Shown: positions 35,971 to 49,100, counted from the first letter of the stretch. The stretch: 64,000 nt of DNA from Saposhnikovia divaricata (GCA_036435485.1 CM071594.1:105055001-105119000); one strand, 5' to 3'. A program made the numbers and translations. The notes: a model not told the origin generated them from the letters alone.

Positions 35971-36968
35971 CAACCGACAACCACCAGACATCGATGGTGG
36001 TGATGTGGTGTATACATACATGAGCTGTATGTATATCTGAGAAAATATGGGTTTTACTTTTCAGATTGTTTTATAAGATACGCATATGGAAATTTTTTAT
36101 TCCCAAGCAATACTCCACCAGGAGATGCGTATTGAAGTCATATTCAACTTATGTTAGACAATACTCCATCATCACTTGCGTATTAGCTGAGATCCCATTT
36201 CCATTTGCGTATTCCATCGGGTATTTTTGTCAATAATCTTGAGATCGGTTAGTTTCGTTAGTTTCATTCTAAAAATAAGGCAAAATTGTCTTTCACCCTG
36301 GAACATAGGTATTGATGGTTTGTTTAATGTTAAGGAAGGTGAAGTTTTGAATCTATTTCATGCACTTGAATGGGTGCGGTGTGACAACCCCATACCCGGT
36401 AACCCGGATAGGGTGCCACCAAACCAATAACAAATAGAAATACCTGAATAATAATAATACTTAATACACCAACGATTCCTCATCGATGATCGATTCCAGG
36501 TTATGATATGAAACAAGAATCTATACAAATTATTACAACTTTTATCTCCAATCCAAATACAAACCTTTATACCGTCTAACCATAACGCACACCAATTAGT
36601 ATATGCTCGTGCTGGCTCTGTATCTAACCTTTAGAGATTTCACCATCGCTCTCATTTGAACTATAATGCGCAGGTATCCAACTCCTTAATCTCTAACTGA
36701 AAGGGAAGGTAAAACAAAGCAAGAGTGAGCCAACAACGCTCAGCAAGTGAACAATATAGTGAAACAATAATAACTCAATGATTCATTGATGAACAATATC
36801 AATGACCAACTTATCTCAAGGGAAATAATTCGATTTCCATCATAGAATTAAACTTTCATTTCTTCAAATCATATCTTTTTATTAAACATTCCTTTCTTTA
36901 AAACAGTTCTATCATTTAAAACTTACTTTCCGCAAAACCTTTTAAAAACATTTAAATTGATTGGAGTT

Positions 36969-39900
36969 TATAACGCCTTAGAAATTTCAGATTATTTAAT
37001 CACTAAAAGTTATTTATTTTATTATTAAATGTGAATTATGTGGCGTATATAATTGTTGTGGAGGTGATGTGTCTGTGGAATAATATTTGGAGGTCAGATT
37101 GATATTTTATATGTGTTATGTAAGCCCGACTATTTTAATTATATTTTTGGGATTTATTTCCTATTTAATTGCGTTATATTTATCTTCTGTGAATTTTATT
37201 AAATCTTCGGGATTAGCAGAAATCCTGAAATCTTCTTCATTAATAACTTTATTAGTTTATATGACTTTTAAAAATATTTGGTGAATTATTTTTGGGTTTC
37301 AAGGATTTTAAAATGATTTTACGAATTATTTTCTAATTTAAGGATTTAATCTTGTAAAATCCGTATTTAATCCGTTTTTGATCCTAAAAATATTTTAAAA
37401 ATATGTGGGTGATCGTAATTTTACATTTTTCATTTTTAAATTTTAAAATGTAATATTCCATCCATTTTGTATTTAAATTGTGATTTTACAAATTTGATTT
37501 TTATTTAAAAGAATTCATGACAAATGTTTTTTTTTTTAGATACTCTTTTTCCCCAAATCAAATATAATCCAAATCCCTAATTGTTCTATCAAGTTAGCAG
37601 TTGGGTTGGGTTGTCTCAGGAGATCTCTGGAACTCTCTCTCGTTCTCTCGGTAAAACATCTCTTTAATCTCATTTCTCTCCCTTCTTGCTATCTCTCTCA
37701 CGAGTCTCTCCCTGATTAATCTCTCCGTAATCGATATCCCTCTCTTGTAAATCAATCTCTCCCTCACTCGCCCTCTTCTTTCTCTGCGTGTGCTGCTATG
37801 TTCAGTCCCCTGTTCACCTGCTGTCCCGTGTGTGTGCGTGTGTATATTCGAACTGTGTGTAGCAACGTATATATGTGCATATATATTGTGCGCGCTGTGA
37901 GTTCAACCGGTGTGGGTGTGTGTGCGTTTTACTGTGCCCCTCCCCTGTTCTTGACCCGAATTGGGTGTGTTGTATGCGTATGTAATATGGGTGTGTGTGT
38001 GAGTTTACTGAGTAAAGTTGTGTGATTCATGGTGCTAGCCGAATGGTCTATTGCTGCAATTATGTGTTGCTGCGTGGTTACTACTGCTATTCTCCTATTA
38101 CTGTGACGATTTTGCTTATAATAAAGCTTGAATTCGGTTATGAATTTAAGTGCTGATGTTCCGAATTTCAAATTTTATCCGTATAATTATTTGTGCGGAG
38201 TCTCGAGTCGGAAGCCCTAAATATATGGGAACCCTCGAGATTTTGCCCTCGACGATGATGATTATTTTCTGAGCCAAAAATTATTTAATATTTAATATTT
38301 GTTATTTATCTAATAAATTGTAATTTATTATCGAGTTAGTATTAATTGCTTAAATGGTATTAAATTATGAATCGGAGGTTTGTAAATGCAAATCGAGATG
38401 TGAATTGGGATTGAATACTAATTATGGATTCGATTGGTAATTGAAATTTGTGTTGGTTGTGTCGGCTGTATCCCGACTGGCAGTCCCCCGTATAAAGGGG
38501 ATGCCGTCAAAATTTTCATAAAATATATATATTAAAAATCATTTCTTGGAATAAGTATGTATAATTATACAATTTATACGAGTTGTGAGTCGGGCTTCAT
38601 ATTTTAAAATCTATGTAGTATGTGTCAATGTGATTATATGTTTAAATAAACATAAATTAGTGAACTATTCGCAGGGGTAGACTAAGTGGAATGTTTACTT
38701 TGATTAGTGAATTTTGAGCAGGATTCTAAAATAGTGTTATATTGTGTGTAGATTCCGTGGATAAAGGGAAGGCTAAAGCTGAGGACGTAAAGACACTTCG
38801 GATTCTGTGATTGTCTAGTTAAGGCAAGTAAATTGTTTCAATTATCTTTTAAATGAGTTATGATTATAAAACCTGATTCATATGCTCATTCGAATTATTC
38901 CTGCTATAATTGTTCTGTTAATTTCCCGAAATTTCGAATACATAATTGTTATACCCCAAATTGATTCTACTGAATTGTTGATCCTTTTAGTGAATTGATT
39001 ACACCCATATCCCTTGCAAGTATATTGTTCCACCTCTCTTTCAAGTAAACCGCTTCACTTATATTTCCAGCGAATTATGATTATCATAACTTGATTCTTA
39101 TGTAATTGATTTAACCTTGATATAACTGTTCTGATAATTTCCATTAATTATGAATATTCAATTGTTATACCCCAGGTTGATTATATCGTTTTCGTTGATC
39201 CTTTAGTAGCTTGACTTAAATTAGTACCCTTTTTGCCATATCGAACTTGTCGATATTTAATTCAGAGATTACCCGACCTTATTCTATTTGGTGAGATTTG
39301 AGATGTTAACCTGGAACGAAAGGGTCCAGGGTGTTTGGCAGTTGAGGTGGTCGATTGTTCCGACACCTGATGTTTAGTTAGGATTGGACTGTTAGTTTTT
39401 TTTAAAATGTGGACCGTAAGGGTCGGACCAGATTCGTGGTCAGAAATTATTAAGGCCAATGTGTGCCATGGATCCATTAAGGACATTGCTGTGTGCGTTT
39501 GTCCGGGGTTAGTGCGTGACTGATCAGCAGCCTAACCTTATAATTGTTTTTATTTATAAAATGCATGATAGTCCAATCCTCTTCTATTTTATGATTCAAA
39601 CAAAAGATGAACTTTCAGTTGAGCTTATATAATGTTGATTGTTAATTCTTGACAATCTTGCAGACATTTCAGTTGTCGATGTTTTAATTGTATATATATA
39701 TACTTGCTGAGCATTTTGGCTCACTTGCTTGCTAATTCTGTTTCCTCAGCTAAGCCAGAAGATGTCTAGAAGAAGTGGCCCGTCTGGTTGGGGTAGTCAC
39801 CGAGGCAGTCAGAGGGTCGAGGTGGTTGGATGGGTAGTGTACATATTCCTATTTCATATTACGTCTGTACTAGTAGTCAGGCTATTATATTTGATGGGTT

Positions 39901-40172
39901 GTATATTATTTGATTCAGTTCTGGGTTGTAATAGCTATTGGTAGTTGTTTCATACAGTGACCTGTGAGCGGTCTGGGTTGGCATGGTTTTATTTCTTGTG
40001 GTTTAAATTAACTTATGCAAGTGGATTGTTTTAGTTCTACTTAATTGTTTGAGCAGGTGGTTAGTTCGGTTTATGATTACATCATGCCGAAATTTCTAAG
40101 ATTTCCCCTATATTAATGTTTAATTGAATATAAGAGTTTATAATATTAATGCTGGCTAGTGAGGGTGTTACA
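36969..40172 (+). repeat. 5' LTR of the young gypsy element (3204 bp)
   Basis: It starts TATAAC and ends GTTACA (the usual TG start has become TA in both copies). A CT-rich tract lies at 37620-37760. It lacks a 31 bp segment found in the other LTR; that segment lies between two CGATGAT repeats, which suggests a slip or recombination deletion here. Confidence 0.95.
39762..39821 (+). other. LTR-located short reading frame ending at a GT donor (candidate first exon)
   Basis: An ATG at 39762 opens a frame (MSRRSGPSGWGSHRG…, arginine/serine/glycine-rich) about 30 bp after the conserved box TTGCTGAGC…GGCTCACTTGC. After 20 codons it reaches GAG|GTGGTT, a phase-0 donor. Joining to the acceptor ttcag at 40358 would lead in frame into the ORF at 40359-40823. 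The intron (39822-40358, 537 bp) would contain the LTR end and the primer-binding site. A second possible donor, TGG|GTAGTG at 39834, is also phase 0. Splicing is inferred only. Confidence 0.4.
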
Positions 40173-40175
40173 AGT

Positions 40176-40187
40176 TGGTATCAGAGC
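40176..40187 (+). other. primer-binding site (initiator tRNA-Met)
   Basis: TGGTATCAGAGC lies four bases after the 5' LTR and is complementary to the 3' end of initiator tRNA-Met, the usual primer of plant LTR retrotransposons. Confidence 0.9.
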
Positions 40188-40276
40188 CACAGGTCACAGT
40201 CACTGAAACAATTAGGTGGGGAGTCGGGGTAGAGTTATGAGAAAGGTTAGGATCGTTTCGTGAGAGATAGGAAGTC

Positions 40277-40278
<2 letters not shown>

Positions 40279-40351
<73 letters not shown>
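40279..40351. repeat. (TA)n microsatellite inside the gypsy element
   Basis: About 36 TA dinucleotides lie between the primer-binding site and the pre-gag ORF. They end at 'tacttcag', which could serve as a splice acceptor. Confidence 0.95.
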
Positions 40352-40353
<2 letters not shown>

Positions 40354-40358
40354 TTCAG

Positions 40359-40823
40359 GCACCTGCTTCTGGTTCCGATTCAGACCCGGACGAGGATCCG
40401 GAAGGAGGGGCTTCTGTACCGCAGCAGATTTCCCCAGGGGTTATGCAGCCGGTCGTAGGATCGCAGGGCTCGGTGAATGGGCCAGCATATCAGTACACTC
40501 CTCAGCCTGTTCCATATCATGTGTACGAGCGAGTGGCCCGAGAGAGGGACTATCTCTTAGGGCAGATGGCAGAGTTGAGGGCTATGAGGGCTGGGGAGGA
40601 GGACCGGGCTAGAGATCGAGATAGAGCGGTAGCTGAGCTGGAGGATGTCCGGAGGCGAGTACGAGCTCTTAGACGTGTTGTCATTAGGCGGGGACGGATT
40701 AGATCCCGAGATGAGCCGGCATTCGTGACACAGCAGGTGACTCTAGGTCTGGTGACGGCAGAGTTGGAGAGCATTCTGGGATCAGCTTGGCGGGGAGAGT
40801 CGGATGACGATGATGACCAGTGA
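40359..40823 (+). CDS. pre-gag ORF: acidic, coiled-coil, arginine-rich protein (154 codons)
   Basis: The frame is open from the acceptor-like ttcag to TGA at 40823. Its start is acidic (SGSDSDPDEDPEGG), followed by a P/Q/G-rich part. A predicted coiled coil with many Arg/Glu follows (ERVARERDYLLGQM…ELEDVRRRVRALRRVVIRR), and the end is DDDDDQ. The frame has no ATG near its start: upstream it runs only into the (TA)n, where it would read as YIYIYI. A natural start could come from the LTR exon at 39762. A related ORF occupies the same place in the gypsy element at 60358-61083. The function is unknown. The charge pattern would suit RNA or chromatin binding or self-association, but this is speculation. 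Confidence 0.6.
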   Translation, partial: APASGSDSDPDEDPEGGASVPQQISPGVMQPVVGSQGSVNGPAYQYTPQPVPYHVYERVARERDYLLGQMAELRAMRAGEEDRARDRDRAVAELEDVRRRVRALRRVVIRRGRIRSRDEPAFVTQQVTLGLVTAELESILGSAWRGESDDDDDQ

Positions 40824-41394
40824 TGATTAGGGTATTATGATGATGTGGTATTTAGAGGCATGTTATGGCAGTAGTAGTACGTCAGGATTTGCAGTGCGAC
40901 CAGTTTTGTTGTATATATCTGTTGTACTGTGACTAGATGCTAGCAGTCTCCTCTTTTAGTATTATGTTGTACCCTTATCGAAGCGTTGTTCTTACGCTTG
41001 TATCAGATCTATCTATATATATCATTATCACTTTTGTAGAACTGTGTTAAATTTCCTTATACTGTCATTTACTTAAGCATCTTATTTACTGCTCGTTTCA
41101 TATTTACCTTCAGCATAATTTCCTTCTAGCATTGTTTTTACTTTCGATACTATGTTTGACCTTAGCATTATGAATATTGTTTCTTTATGGTACCTATTGA
41201 ACGTTTGTGAATACCTTATGTAACCTTGGATTGATATCCTATTGCACCCTGTGAATCAGTTGTTGATCGGAATTTTGGTTGGAGACCTTAAATTACTTTT
41301 CAGCAATATATGCATTGTTTGTTTAAGTTGGATCATTTTGAGCCATTATTTTCTGAACCCGAATTTAATATAAATGTTCATTGATTTCAGAAAT

Positions 41395-44300
41395 ATGCCT
41401 CCAAGAAAGAAGAAACAAAATACCCGAACCACCGATCAGGGTGAACAAGCTAATCCACCTCCTGTCGGTCAGATGGACCCTGCCTTAGCACAAATATTAC
41501 AAACTCTTGTTCAGCAGACTGCTACTCTAGCATAGCAACAGCAACAATTACAGCAGCAGTTGTTGGCTCAGCAGCAACAACAGCAGCAGCAACAACAGCA
41601 GCAACAACAGCAACAACAGCAACAGCAACAACAACAGCAACAGCAGCAGCAGCAGCAGCCACCTGTTCCTCCGGTGGTCACTTTTAAGTCTTTCCAGGCA
41701 GTTAAACCTCCTGAGTTTAAAGGAACAGCGGACCCGGTGGAGGCGAGATCTTGGTTAAAAGAGATGGAAAAAGCTATTGCACTGGTGGGGGTCCCAGCAG
41801 ATAAACAAACTGAATACGTAAGTTATTTCTTGAAAAATGAAGCCACTTATTGGTGGGAGTCGGTGAAGATGTTGGAAGCTACTGAGGTGATTCCTTGGGA
41901 AAGATTTACAGAGCTATTTTTGGAAAAGTATTTCCCCGACTATATGAAAGACCAGATGGAGATGAAGTTTTTGGAGTTGAAACAGGGAAAAATGTCGGTG
42001 ACAGAATATGAAACCAAGTTTACTGAACTAGCTAGGTTCGCTCCGGCCTATGTGGACACGGAGAGGAAGAAGGCAAAGAGGTTTCAACAAGGATTGAAAC
42101 CATGGATTCGTACTAAACTAGCATTTTTGGAGCTGGAGACTTATGCAGCGGTGGTGCAGAAGGCCATGATAGCTGAAGGAGAAAGCGAATTATACTTCAA
42201 GGAAAAAGAAGGAAAGAAAAGAAAGGCTGGGTCAATGGGGGAACGACAAGAGCAAGGCAGTTCTCAGAATGTGCCAAATAAAAAGCCAGGATTCCAGCCA
42301 GGAAAGTATGGGAACCCTAAGAAGCCGGGATCAGGGAATGGGGGCCAAGGAAATAGAAATCAAGATGCGAGTCAGCAGAAATTGGTTAGGCCACCCTTGG
42401 AAGAGTGCAAGACTTGTGGGAAAAGGCATCCTGGAGTGTGTACAAAGTTGGAGGTGACGTGTTACAAATGTAATCAAAAAGGTCATTATGCTCGGGAATG
42501 CAAGGCAGGAATTGTGTGTCACCGTTGTGGGAAGCTAGGGCATATAATGAAAGACTGTAAAGTACCTGTAGTGAAACCTCCAGTTCTGGCTAATCCAATA
42601 CTGCAAGCAATTGAAGCACCCCCAATAGCAAGTGTTAGACCAGTGGCGAGGACTTTCAACATGACTCTGAAAGATGCTATTAAGAATTCGGATGTGGTAG
42701 CAGGTACGCTCCCTGTAAATTCTGTTCAAGCTAAAGTGTTAATTGATTCCGGAGCTACGAAATCCTTTATATCCAAAGAATTTGTTCAAAGGTTAAATTG
42801 TGAGGTATGCATGTTACGTGAGGCTATAGTTATAGAAATAGCTAATTCAGAACGAATTCCGGTTACTCAAGTGTGTCCTCGTTGCAAGATTGATATTTCA
42901 GGGCATTGTTTTTACGCTAATTTGATACCCTTTCAGTTAGGTGAATTTGATGTTATCTTAGGAATGGATTGGTTAATCGAGAATAATGCCCAAATTGATT
43001 GTAAGAATAAGAAGGTGATCCTTAAACCCTCTGATAATGTAGAAGTTACCTTTAGGGGTCAGAGGCAGACTAGGAGATTTTTGTCGATCATTCAAACAAA
43101 GAGGTTGTTGAGGCAAGGATGCGAGGGCTATATGGCTTATGTCATGGATACTAGTCAAGAGGTGCCTAAGATAGAGGAAATTCCAGTGGTGAATGAATTT
43201 CTTGATGTTTTTCCGGATGAACTTCCCGGTTTACCTCCGGATAGAGAAATAGAATTTACCATCGATTTAGCCCCAGGAACTGAACCAGTGTCAAAGGCTC
43301 CCTATCGAATGGCACCTGTAGAGATGAAGGAATTGGCAGTTCAATTGCAAGATCTTCTAGAGAAAGGTATTATTAGACCTAGTGTATCGCCGTGGGGAGC
43401 TCCGGTATTATTTGTAAAGAAGAAGGATGGAAGTATGAGATTGTGTATCGATTATCGGGAACTAAATAAGTTGACCATTAAGAATAAATACCCTTTGCCA
43501 AGAATTGATGATTTATTCGATCAACTGAAAGGAGCAACTTGTTTCTCGAAGATTGATTTACGGTCAGGATATTTTCAATTAAAGATTAGACCGGAAGACG
43601 TTCCAAAAACAGCGTTTCGGACTAGGTATGGGCACTACGAGTTCTTAGTAATGGCCTTTGGGCTAACTAATGCACCAGCAGCGTTCATGGACCTAATGAA
43701 TAGAGTCTTCAAGAAGTATTTGGATAAGTTTATGATTGTGTTTATAGATGATATTCTGATATACTCGAAGACTGAAGAAGAGCATGCAGGGCATTTGAGA
43801 ATAGCCTTAGAAACGTTGAGGAAAGAGAAATTGTATGCGAAATTTTCCAAATGTGAGTTTTAGTTGAAAGAGGTGCAGTTTTTAGGGCATGTCATCAGCA
43901 GTAAAGGGATTAAGGTGGATCCTGCTAAAATTGAAGCCGTGATGAATTGGGACAGACCTAAAACACCCACAGAAGTTCGAAGTTTCTTAGGATTGGCGGG
44001 ATATTATCGAAGATTTGTTCAAGACTTTGCGAAGATAGCCACCCCACTAACAAAGTTGACAAGGAAGAATGAAAAGTTTGTGTGGAATGAGAAGTGTGAA
44101 GAAAGTTTCCAGGAATTGAAGAAGAGATTGGTGACTGCACCTGTGTTGACACTTCCAGATGAAAAAGGAAATTTTGTGATCTACAGTGATGCATCTCACA
44201 AAGGTTTGGGATGTGTACTAATGCAGCACGGCAAGGTAATTGCTTATGCTTCGAGACAATTGAAACCTCACGAGCAGAAATATCCTACTCATGACTTAGA

Positions 44301-46062
44301 ATTAGCCGCAATTGTTTTCGCCTTGAAGATTTGGAGACATTATTTGTATGGGGAAAAGTGTGAGATTTACATGGACCACAAGAGTTTAAAGTATATTTTC
44401 ACCCAGAAAGAGTTAAATATGAGACAGAGAAGATGGTTGGAATTACTCAAGGATTATGATTGTACCATCAACTATCATCCTGGAAAGGCGAACGTGGTGG
44501 CGGACGCTTTAAGTAGGAAGGAGAAAATCAGTATGTTGACAATGCCTGAGGAATTATACAAAGAGTTTGAAAGATTGGAGATAGAGGTGTGTATGCCTGC
44601 AAGTAGTATAGATACGGTGTACACTATGACGTTTCAGCCAGAATTGTTAGAGAAGATTCGCAGATGCCAGGAGGAAGTCATGAGCGGAGATGTGAACAAG
44701 TTAACAGGTGAGGAAATATGCACTCAGGTAGATGACAAGGGGATATTGAGATTTTCTTCACGTATTTGGATACCCAATGTGACAGAGATGAAGAATGAGA
44801 TTCTACAGGAAGCCCACAGCTCGAAATATTCGATTCATCCAGGAAGTACGAAAATGTATCGAGACTTGAAAAGAAACTTCTGGTGGCCGGATATGAAGAG
44901 AGATATTGCTGAATGGGTAAGTAAGTGTTTGACCTGTCAGAAAGTAAAAGCAGAACATCAAAGGCCAAGTGGGATGCTACAACCATTAGAGATTCCCGAG
45001 TGGAAATGGGAACATATTGCAATGGACTTTGTGGTTGGATTGCCAAGGACGAGAGCTAATCATGATGCTATCTGGGTAATTGTTGATCGATTAACGAAAT
45101 CTGCGCACTTCCTTCTAATAAATGAGAGGTTTTCATTAGACAAATTAGTTCATCTATACATAAAAGAGATTGTAGTGCGACATGGAGTTCCAGTATCAAT
45201 AGTCTCAGATCGAGATCCAAGATTTAACTCGAGATTCTGGAGAAGTTTTCAAGAATGTTTGGGCACCGAATTAAAAATGAGTACTGCATACCATCCTCAA
45301 ACTGATGGCCAGAGTGAAAGAACGATTCAAACAATTGAAGATATGCTCCGGGTTTGTGCATTGGATTTTGCAGGAAGTTGGGATGAACACTTGCCGTTAG
45401 TGGAATTTTCATACAACAATAGCTTTCATGCTAGTATCGGTATGCCGCCGTATGAAGCGTTATATGGACGAAAGTGTCGATCTCCAGTATACTGGGAAGA
45501 AGTTGGCGAGCGAAAGGTACTCGGACCTGAGTTAGTTCAGCAAACCAAGGAAGTAGTTCAACTTATTCAGAAACGGTTAGTGACGGCTCAGAATCGACAG
45601 AAAAAGTATGCTGATTTGGCCAGAAAGAATATGGAGTTCGAAGAAGGAGAACAAGTACTGTTGAAAGTGTCTCCGTGGAAAGGATTGGTAAGATTTGGCA
45701 AGAAAGGAAAATTAAGTCCAAGATTTGTTGGGCCTTTCGAGGTATTGAAGAAAGTCGGGAAAGTCGCCTACGAGTTAGCTTTACCGCCTCATATGCAACA
45801 TATCCATAACGTGTTCCATGTATCCATGCTTAAGAAATACCATCTGGATTCTAAACATGTCATTGAATATGAGCCGATAGAGATTCAGCCAGATTTATCT
45901 TATGTGGAGCAGCCTATCAAAATACTAGATCGAAAAGAAAAGGTTCTGAGGAATAAAACAATTCCTATAGTAAGAGTTTTGTGGAGAAACCCCAAGGTGG
46001 AAGAATCAACTTGGGAGTTGGAAAGCGATATGCTGGAAAAGTATCCTCAATTATTCTCTTAG
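41395..46062 (+). pseudogene. gypsy gag-pol, 1555 codons with two nonsense changes
   Basis: Starting at ATG 41395, domains in order: a Gln-rich N-terminus with a polyQ tract (~58-88), Gag capsid region (EARSWLKEMEKAI), zinc knuckles at Cys356 and Cys375 (CX2CX4HX4C), aspartic protease DSGAT at Asp451, reverse transcriptase with FIDD (Asp785-Asp786), RNase H YSDAS (Asp932), an integrase HHCC finger (Cys1178), a catalytic triad Asp1211-Asp1272-Glu1308 (DD35E), and a chromodomain-like C-terminus (~1490-1550, VLWRNPKVEESTWE). Stops: TAG at 41533 (codon 47, in place of a Gln codon) and TAG at 43861 (codon 823, in place of the Trp usual in this family). Both fit C-to-T changes on one strand or the other. 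Every catalytic residue checked is present. The ATG lies four bases after a splice-acceptor-like ttgatttcag. Confidence 0.92.
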
Positions 46063-46090
46063 GTGAGATTCTGGGGACAGAATCCTTTTA

Positions 46091-46102
46091 AGGGGGGAAG
46101 GT
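46091..46102 (+). other. polypurine tract
   Basis: A purine run (aaggggggaagg), then two T, lies directly before the 3' LTR. It primes plus-strand DNA synthesis in LTR elements. Confidence 0.85.
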
Positions 46103-49100
46103 TATAACGCCTTAGAAATTTCAGATTATTTAATCACTAAAAGTTATTTATTTTATTATTAAATGTGAATTATGTGGCGTATATAATTGTTGTGGAGGTG
46201 ATGTGTCTGTGGAATAATATTTGGAGGTCAGATTGATATTTTATATGTGTTATGTAAGCCCGACTATTTTAATTATATTTTTGGGATTTATTTCCTATTT
46301 AATTGCGTTATATTTATCTTCTGTGAATTTTATTAAATCTTCGGGATTAGCAGAAATCCTGAAATCTTCTTCATTAATAACTTTATTAGTTTATATGACT
46401 TTTAAAAATATTTGGTGAATTATTTTTGGGTTTCAAGGATTTTAAAATGATTTTACGAATTATTTTCTAATTTAAGGATTTAATCTTGTAAAATCCGTAT
46501 TTAATCCGTTTTTGATCCTAAAAATATTTTAAAAATATGTGGGTGATCGTAATTTTACATTTTTCATTTTTAAATTTTAAAATGTAATATTCCATCCATT
46601 TTGTATTTAAATTGTGATTTTACAAATTTGATTTTTATTTAAAAGAATTCATGACAAATGTTTTTTTTTTTAGATACTCTTTTTCCCCAAATCAAATATA
46701 ATCCAAATCCCTAATTGTTCTATCAAGTTAGCAGTTGGGTTGGGTTGTCTCAGGAGATCTCTGGAACTCTCTCTCGTTCTCTCGGTAAAACATCTCTTTA
46801 ATCTCATTTCTCTCCCTTCTTGCTATCTCTCTCACGAGTCTCTCCCTGATTAATCTCTCCGTAATCGATATCCCTCTCTTGTAAATCAATCTCTCCCTCA
46901 CTCGCCCTCTTCTTTCTCTGCGTGTGCTGCTATGTTCAGTCCCCTGTTCACCTGCTGTCCCGTGTGTGTGCGTGTGTATATTCGAACTGTGTGTAGCAAC
47001 GTATATATGTGCATATATATTGTGCGCGCTGTGAGTTCAACCGGTGTGGGTGTGTGTGCGTTTTACTGTGCCCCTCCCCTGTTCTTGACCCGAATTGGGT
47101 GTGTTGTATGCGTATGTAATATGGGTGTGTGTGTGAGTTTACTGAGTAAAGTTGTGTGATTCATGGTGCTAGCCGAATGGTCTATTGCTGCAATTATGTG
47201 TTGCTGCGTGGTTACTACTGCTATTCTCCTATTACTGTGACGATTTTGCTTATAATAAAGCTTGAATTCGGTTATGAATTTAAGTGCTGATGTTCCGAAT
47301 TTCAAATTTTATCCGTATAATTATTTGTGCGGAGTCTCGAGTCGGAAGCCCTAAATATATGGGAACCCTCGAGATTTTGCCCTCGACGATGATATTAAAT
47401 TGAGTCGGGAAATTTGGCGATGATGATTATTTTCTGAGCCAAAAATTATTTAATATTTAATATTTGTTATTTATCTAATAAATTGTAATTTATTATCGAG
47501 TTAGTATTAATTGCTTAAATGGTATTAAATTATGAATCGGAGGTTTGTAAATGCAAATCGAGATGTGAATTGGGATTGAATACTAATTATGGATTCGATT
47601 GGTAATTGAAATTTGTGTTGGTTGTGTCGGCTGTATCCCGACTGGAAGTCCCCCGTATAAAGGGGATGCCGTCAAAATTTTCCTAAAATATATATATTAA
47701 AAATCATTTCTTGGAATAAGTATGTATAATTATACAATTTATACGAGTTGTGAGTCGGGCTTCATATTTTAAAATCTATGTAGTATGTGTCAATGTGATT
47801 ATATGTTTAAATAAACATAAATTAGTGAACTATTCGCAGGGGTAGACTAAGTGGAATGTTTACTTTGATTAGTGAATTTTGAGCAGGATTCTAAAATAGT
47901 GTTATATTGTGTGTAGATTCCGTGGATAAAGGGAAGGCTAAAGCTGAGGACGTAAAGACACTTCGGATTCTGTGATTGTCTAGTTAAGGCAAGTAAATTG
48001 TTTCAATTATCTTTTAAATGAGTTATGATTATAAAACCTGATTCATATGCTCATTCGAATTATTCCTGCTATAATTGTTCTGTTAATTTCCCGAAATTTC
48101 GAATACATAATTGTTATACCCCAAATTGATTCTACTGAATTGTTGATCCTTTTAGTGAATTGATTACACCCATATCCCTTGCAAGTATATTGTTCCACCT
48201 CTCTTTCAAGTAAACCGCTTCACTTATATTTCCAGCGAATTATGATTATCATAACTTGATTCTTATGTAATTGATTTAACCTTGATATAACTGTTCTGAT
48301 AATTTCCATTAATTATGAATATTCAATTGTTATACCCCAGGTTGATTATATCGTTTTCGTTGATCCTTTAGTAGCTTGACTTAAATTAGTACCCTTTTTG
48401 CCATATCGAACTTGTCGATATTTAATTCAGAGATTACCCGACCTTATTCTATTTGGTGAGATTTGAGATGTTAACCTGGAACGAAAGGGTCCAGGGTGTT
48501 TGGCAGTTGAGGTGGTCGATTGTTCCGACACCTGATGTTTAGTTAGGATTGGACTGTTAGTTTTTTTTAAAATGTGGACCGTAAGGGTCGGACCAGATTC
48601 GTGGTCAGAAATTATTAAGGCCAATGTGTGCCATGGATCCATTAAGGACATTGCTGTGTGCGTTTGTCCGGGGTTAGTGCGTGACTGATCAGCAGCCTAA
48701 CCTTATAATTGTTTTTATTTATAAAATGCATGATAGTCCAATCCTCTTCTATTTTATGATTCAGACAAAAGATGAACTTTCAGTTGAGCTTATATAATGT
48801 TGATTGTTAATTCTTGACAATCTTGCAGACATTTCAGTTGTCGATGTTTTAATTGTATATATATATACTTGCTGAGCATTTTGGCTCACTTGCTTGCTAA
48901 TTCTGTTTCCTCAGCTAAGCCAGAAGATGTCTAGAAGAAGTGGCCCGTCTGGTTGGGGTAGTCACCGAGGCAGTCAGAGGGTCGAGGTGGTTGGATGGGT
49001 AGTGTACATATTCCTGTTTCATATTACGTCTGTACTAGTAGTCAGGCTATTATATTTGATGGGTTGTATATTATTTGATTCAGTTCTGGGTTGTAATAGC

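Larger units (their letters stand above)
32887..36298. mobile_element. Mutator-like (MULE) non-autonomous insertion carrying an LTR element
   Basis: A 10 bp direct repeat tggaacatag flanks it (32877-32886 and 36299-36308), within the 9-11 bp range of Mutator-like elements. The two ends are related as imperfect inverted repeats: 'taacgaaactacccgat…atacccggtggaatac' on the left and, as reverse complement of the right, 'taacgaaactaaccgat…atacccgatggaatac', over ~55 bp. The outermost ~35 bp on each side do not match well. No transposase is present. Without the LTR element inside (33300-35970) the body is about 0.74 kb and includes a G/A-rich block (33055-33290). Confidence 0.5.
32700..36380 (+). 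pseudogene. LINE RNase H relic split by a DNA-transposon-like insertion
   Basis: The left part (about 32700-32886) encodes WSAPPVGVLKCNADLATFEE, then a stop, then a frame resembling a diverged VLRDNFGQF motif. This is the start of a plant LINE RNase H domain. The right part (36299-36380) continues it as IDGLFNVKEGEVLNLFHALEWV. The two parts are separated by 3.4 kb and join at the duplicated tggaacatag. The relic ends at 36380, where an LTR begins. Stops and a frameshift show it is dead. Confidence 0.6.

Noticed and set aside
37798..38171. Frames in the gypsy LTR, duplicated at 46932-47305
   Set aside because: They are chance frames in a TG-rich LTR region; their duplication only reflects the LTR pair.
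40260..40358. YIYIYI-repeat protein start
   Set aside because: It is the (TA)n microsatellite read in frame; it is unlikely to be the native start of the pre-gag ORF.
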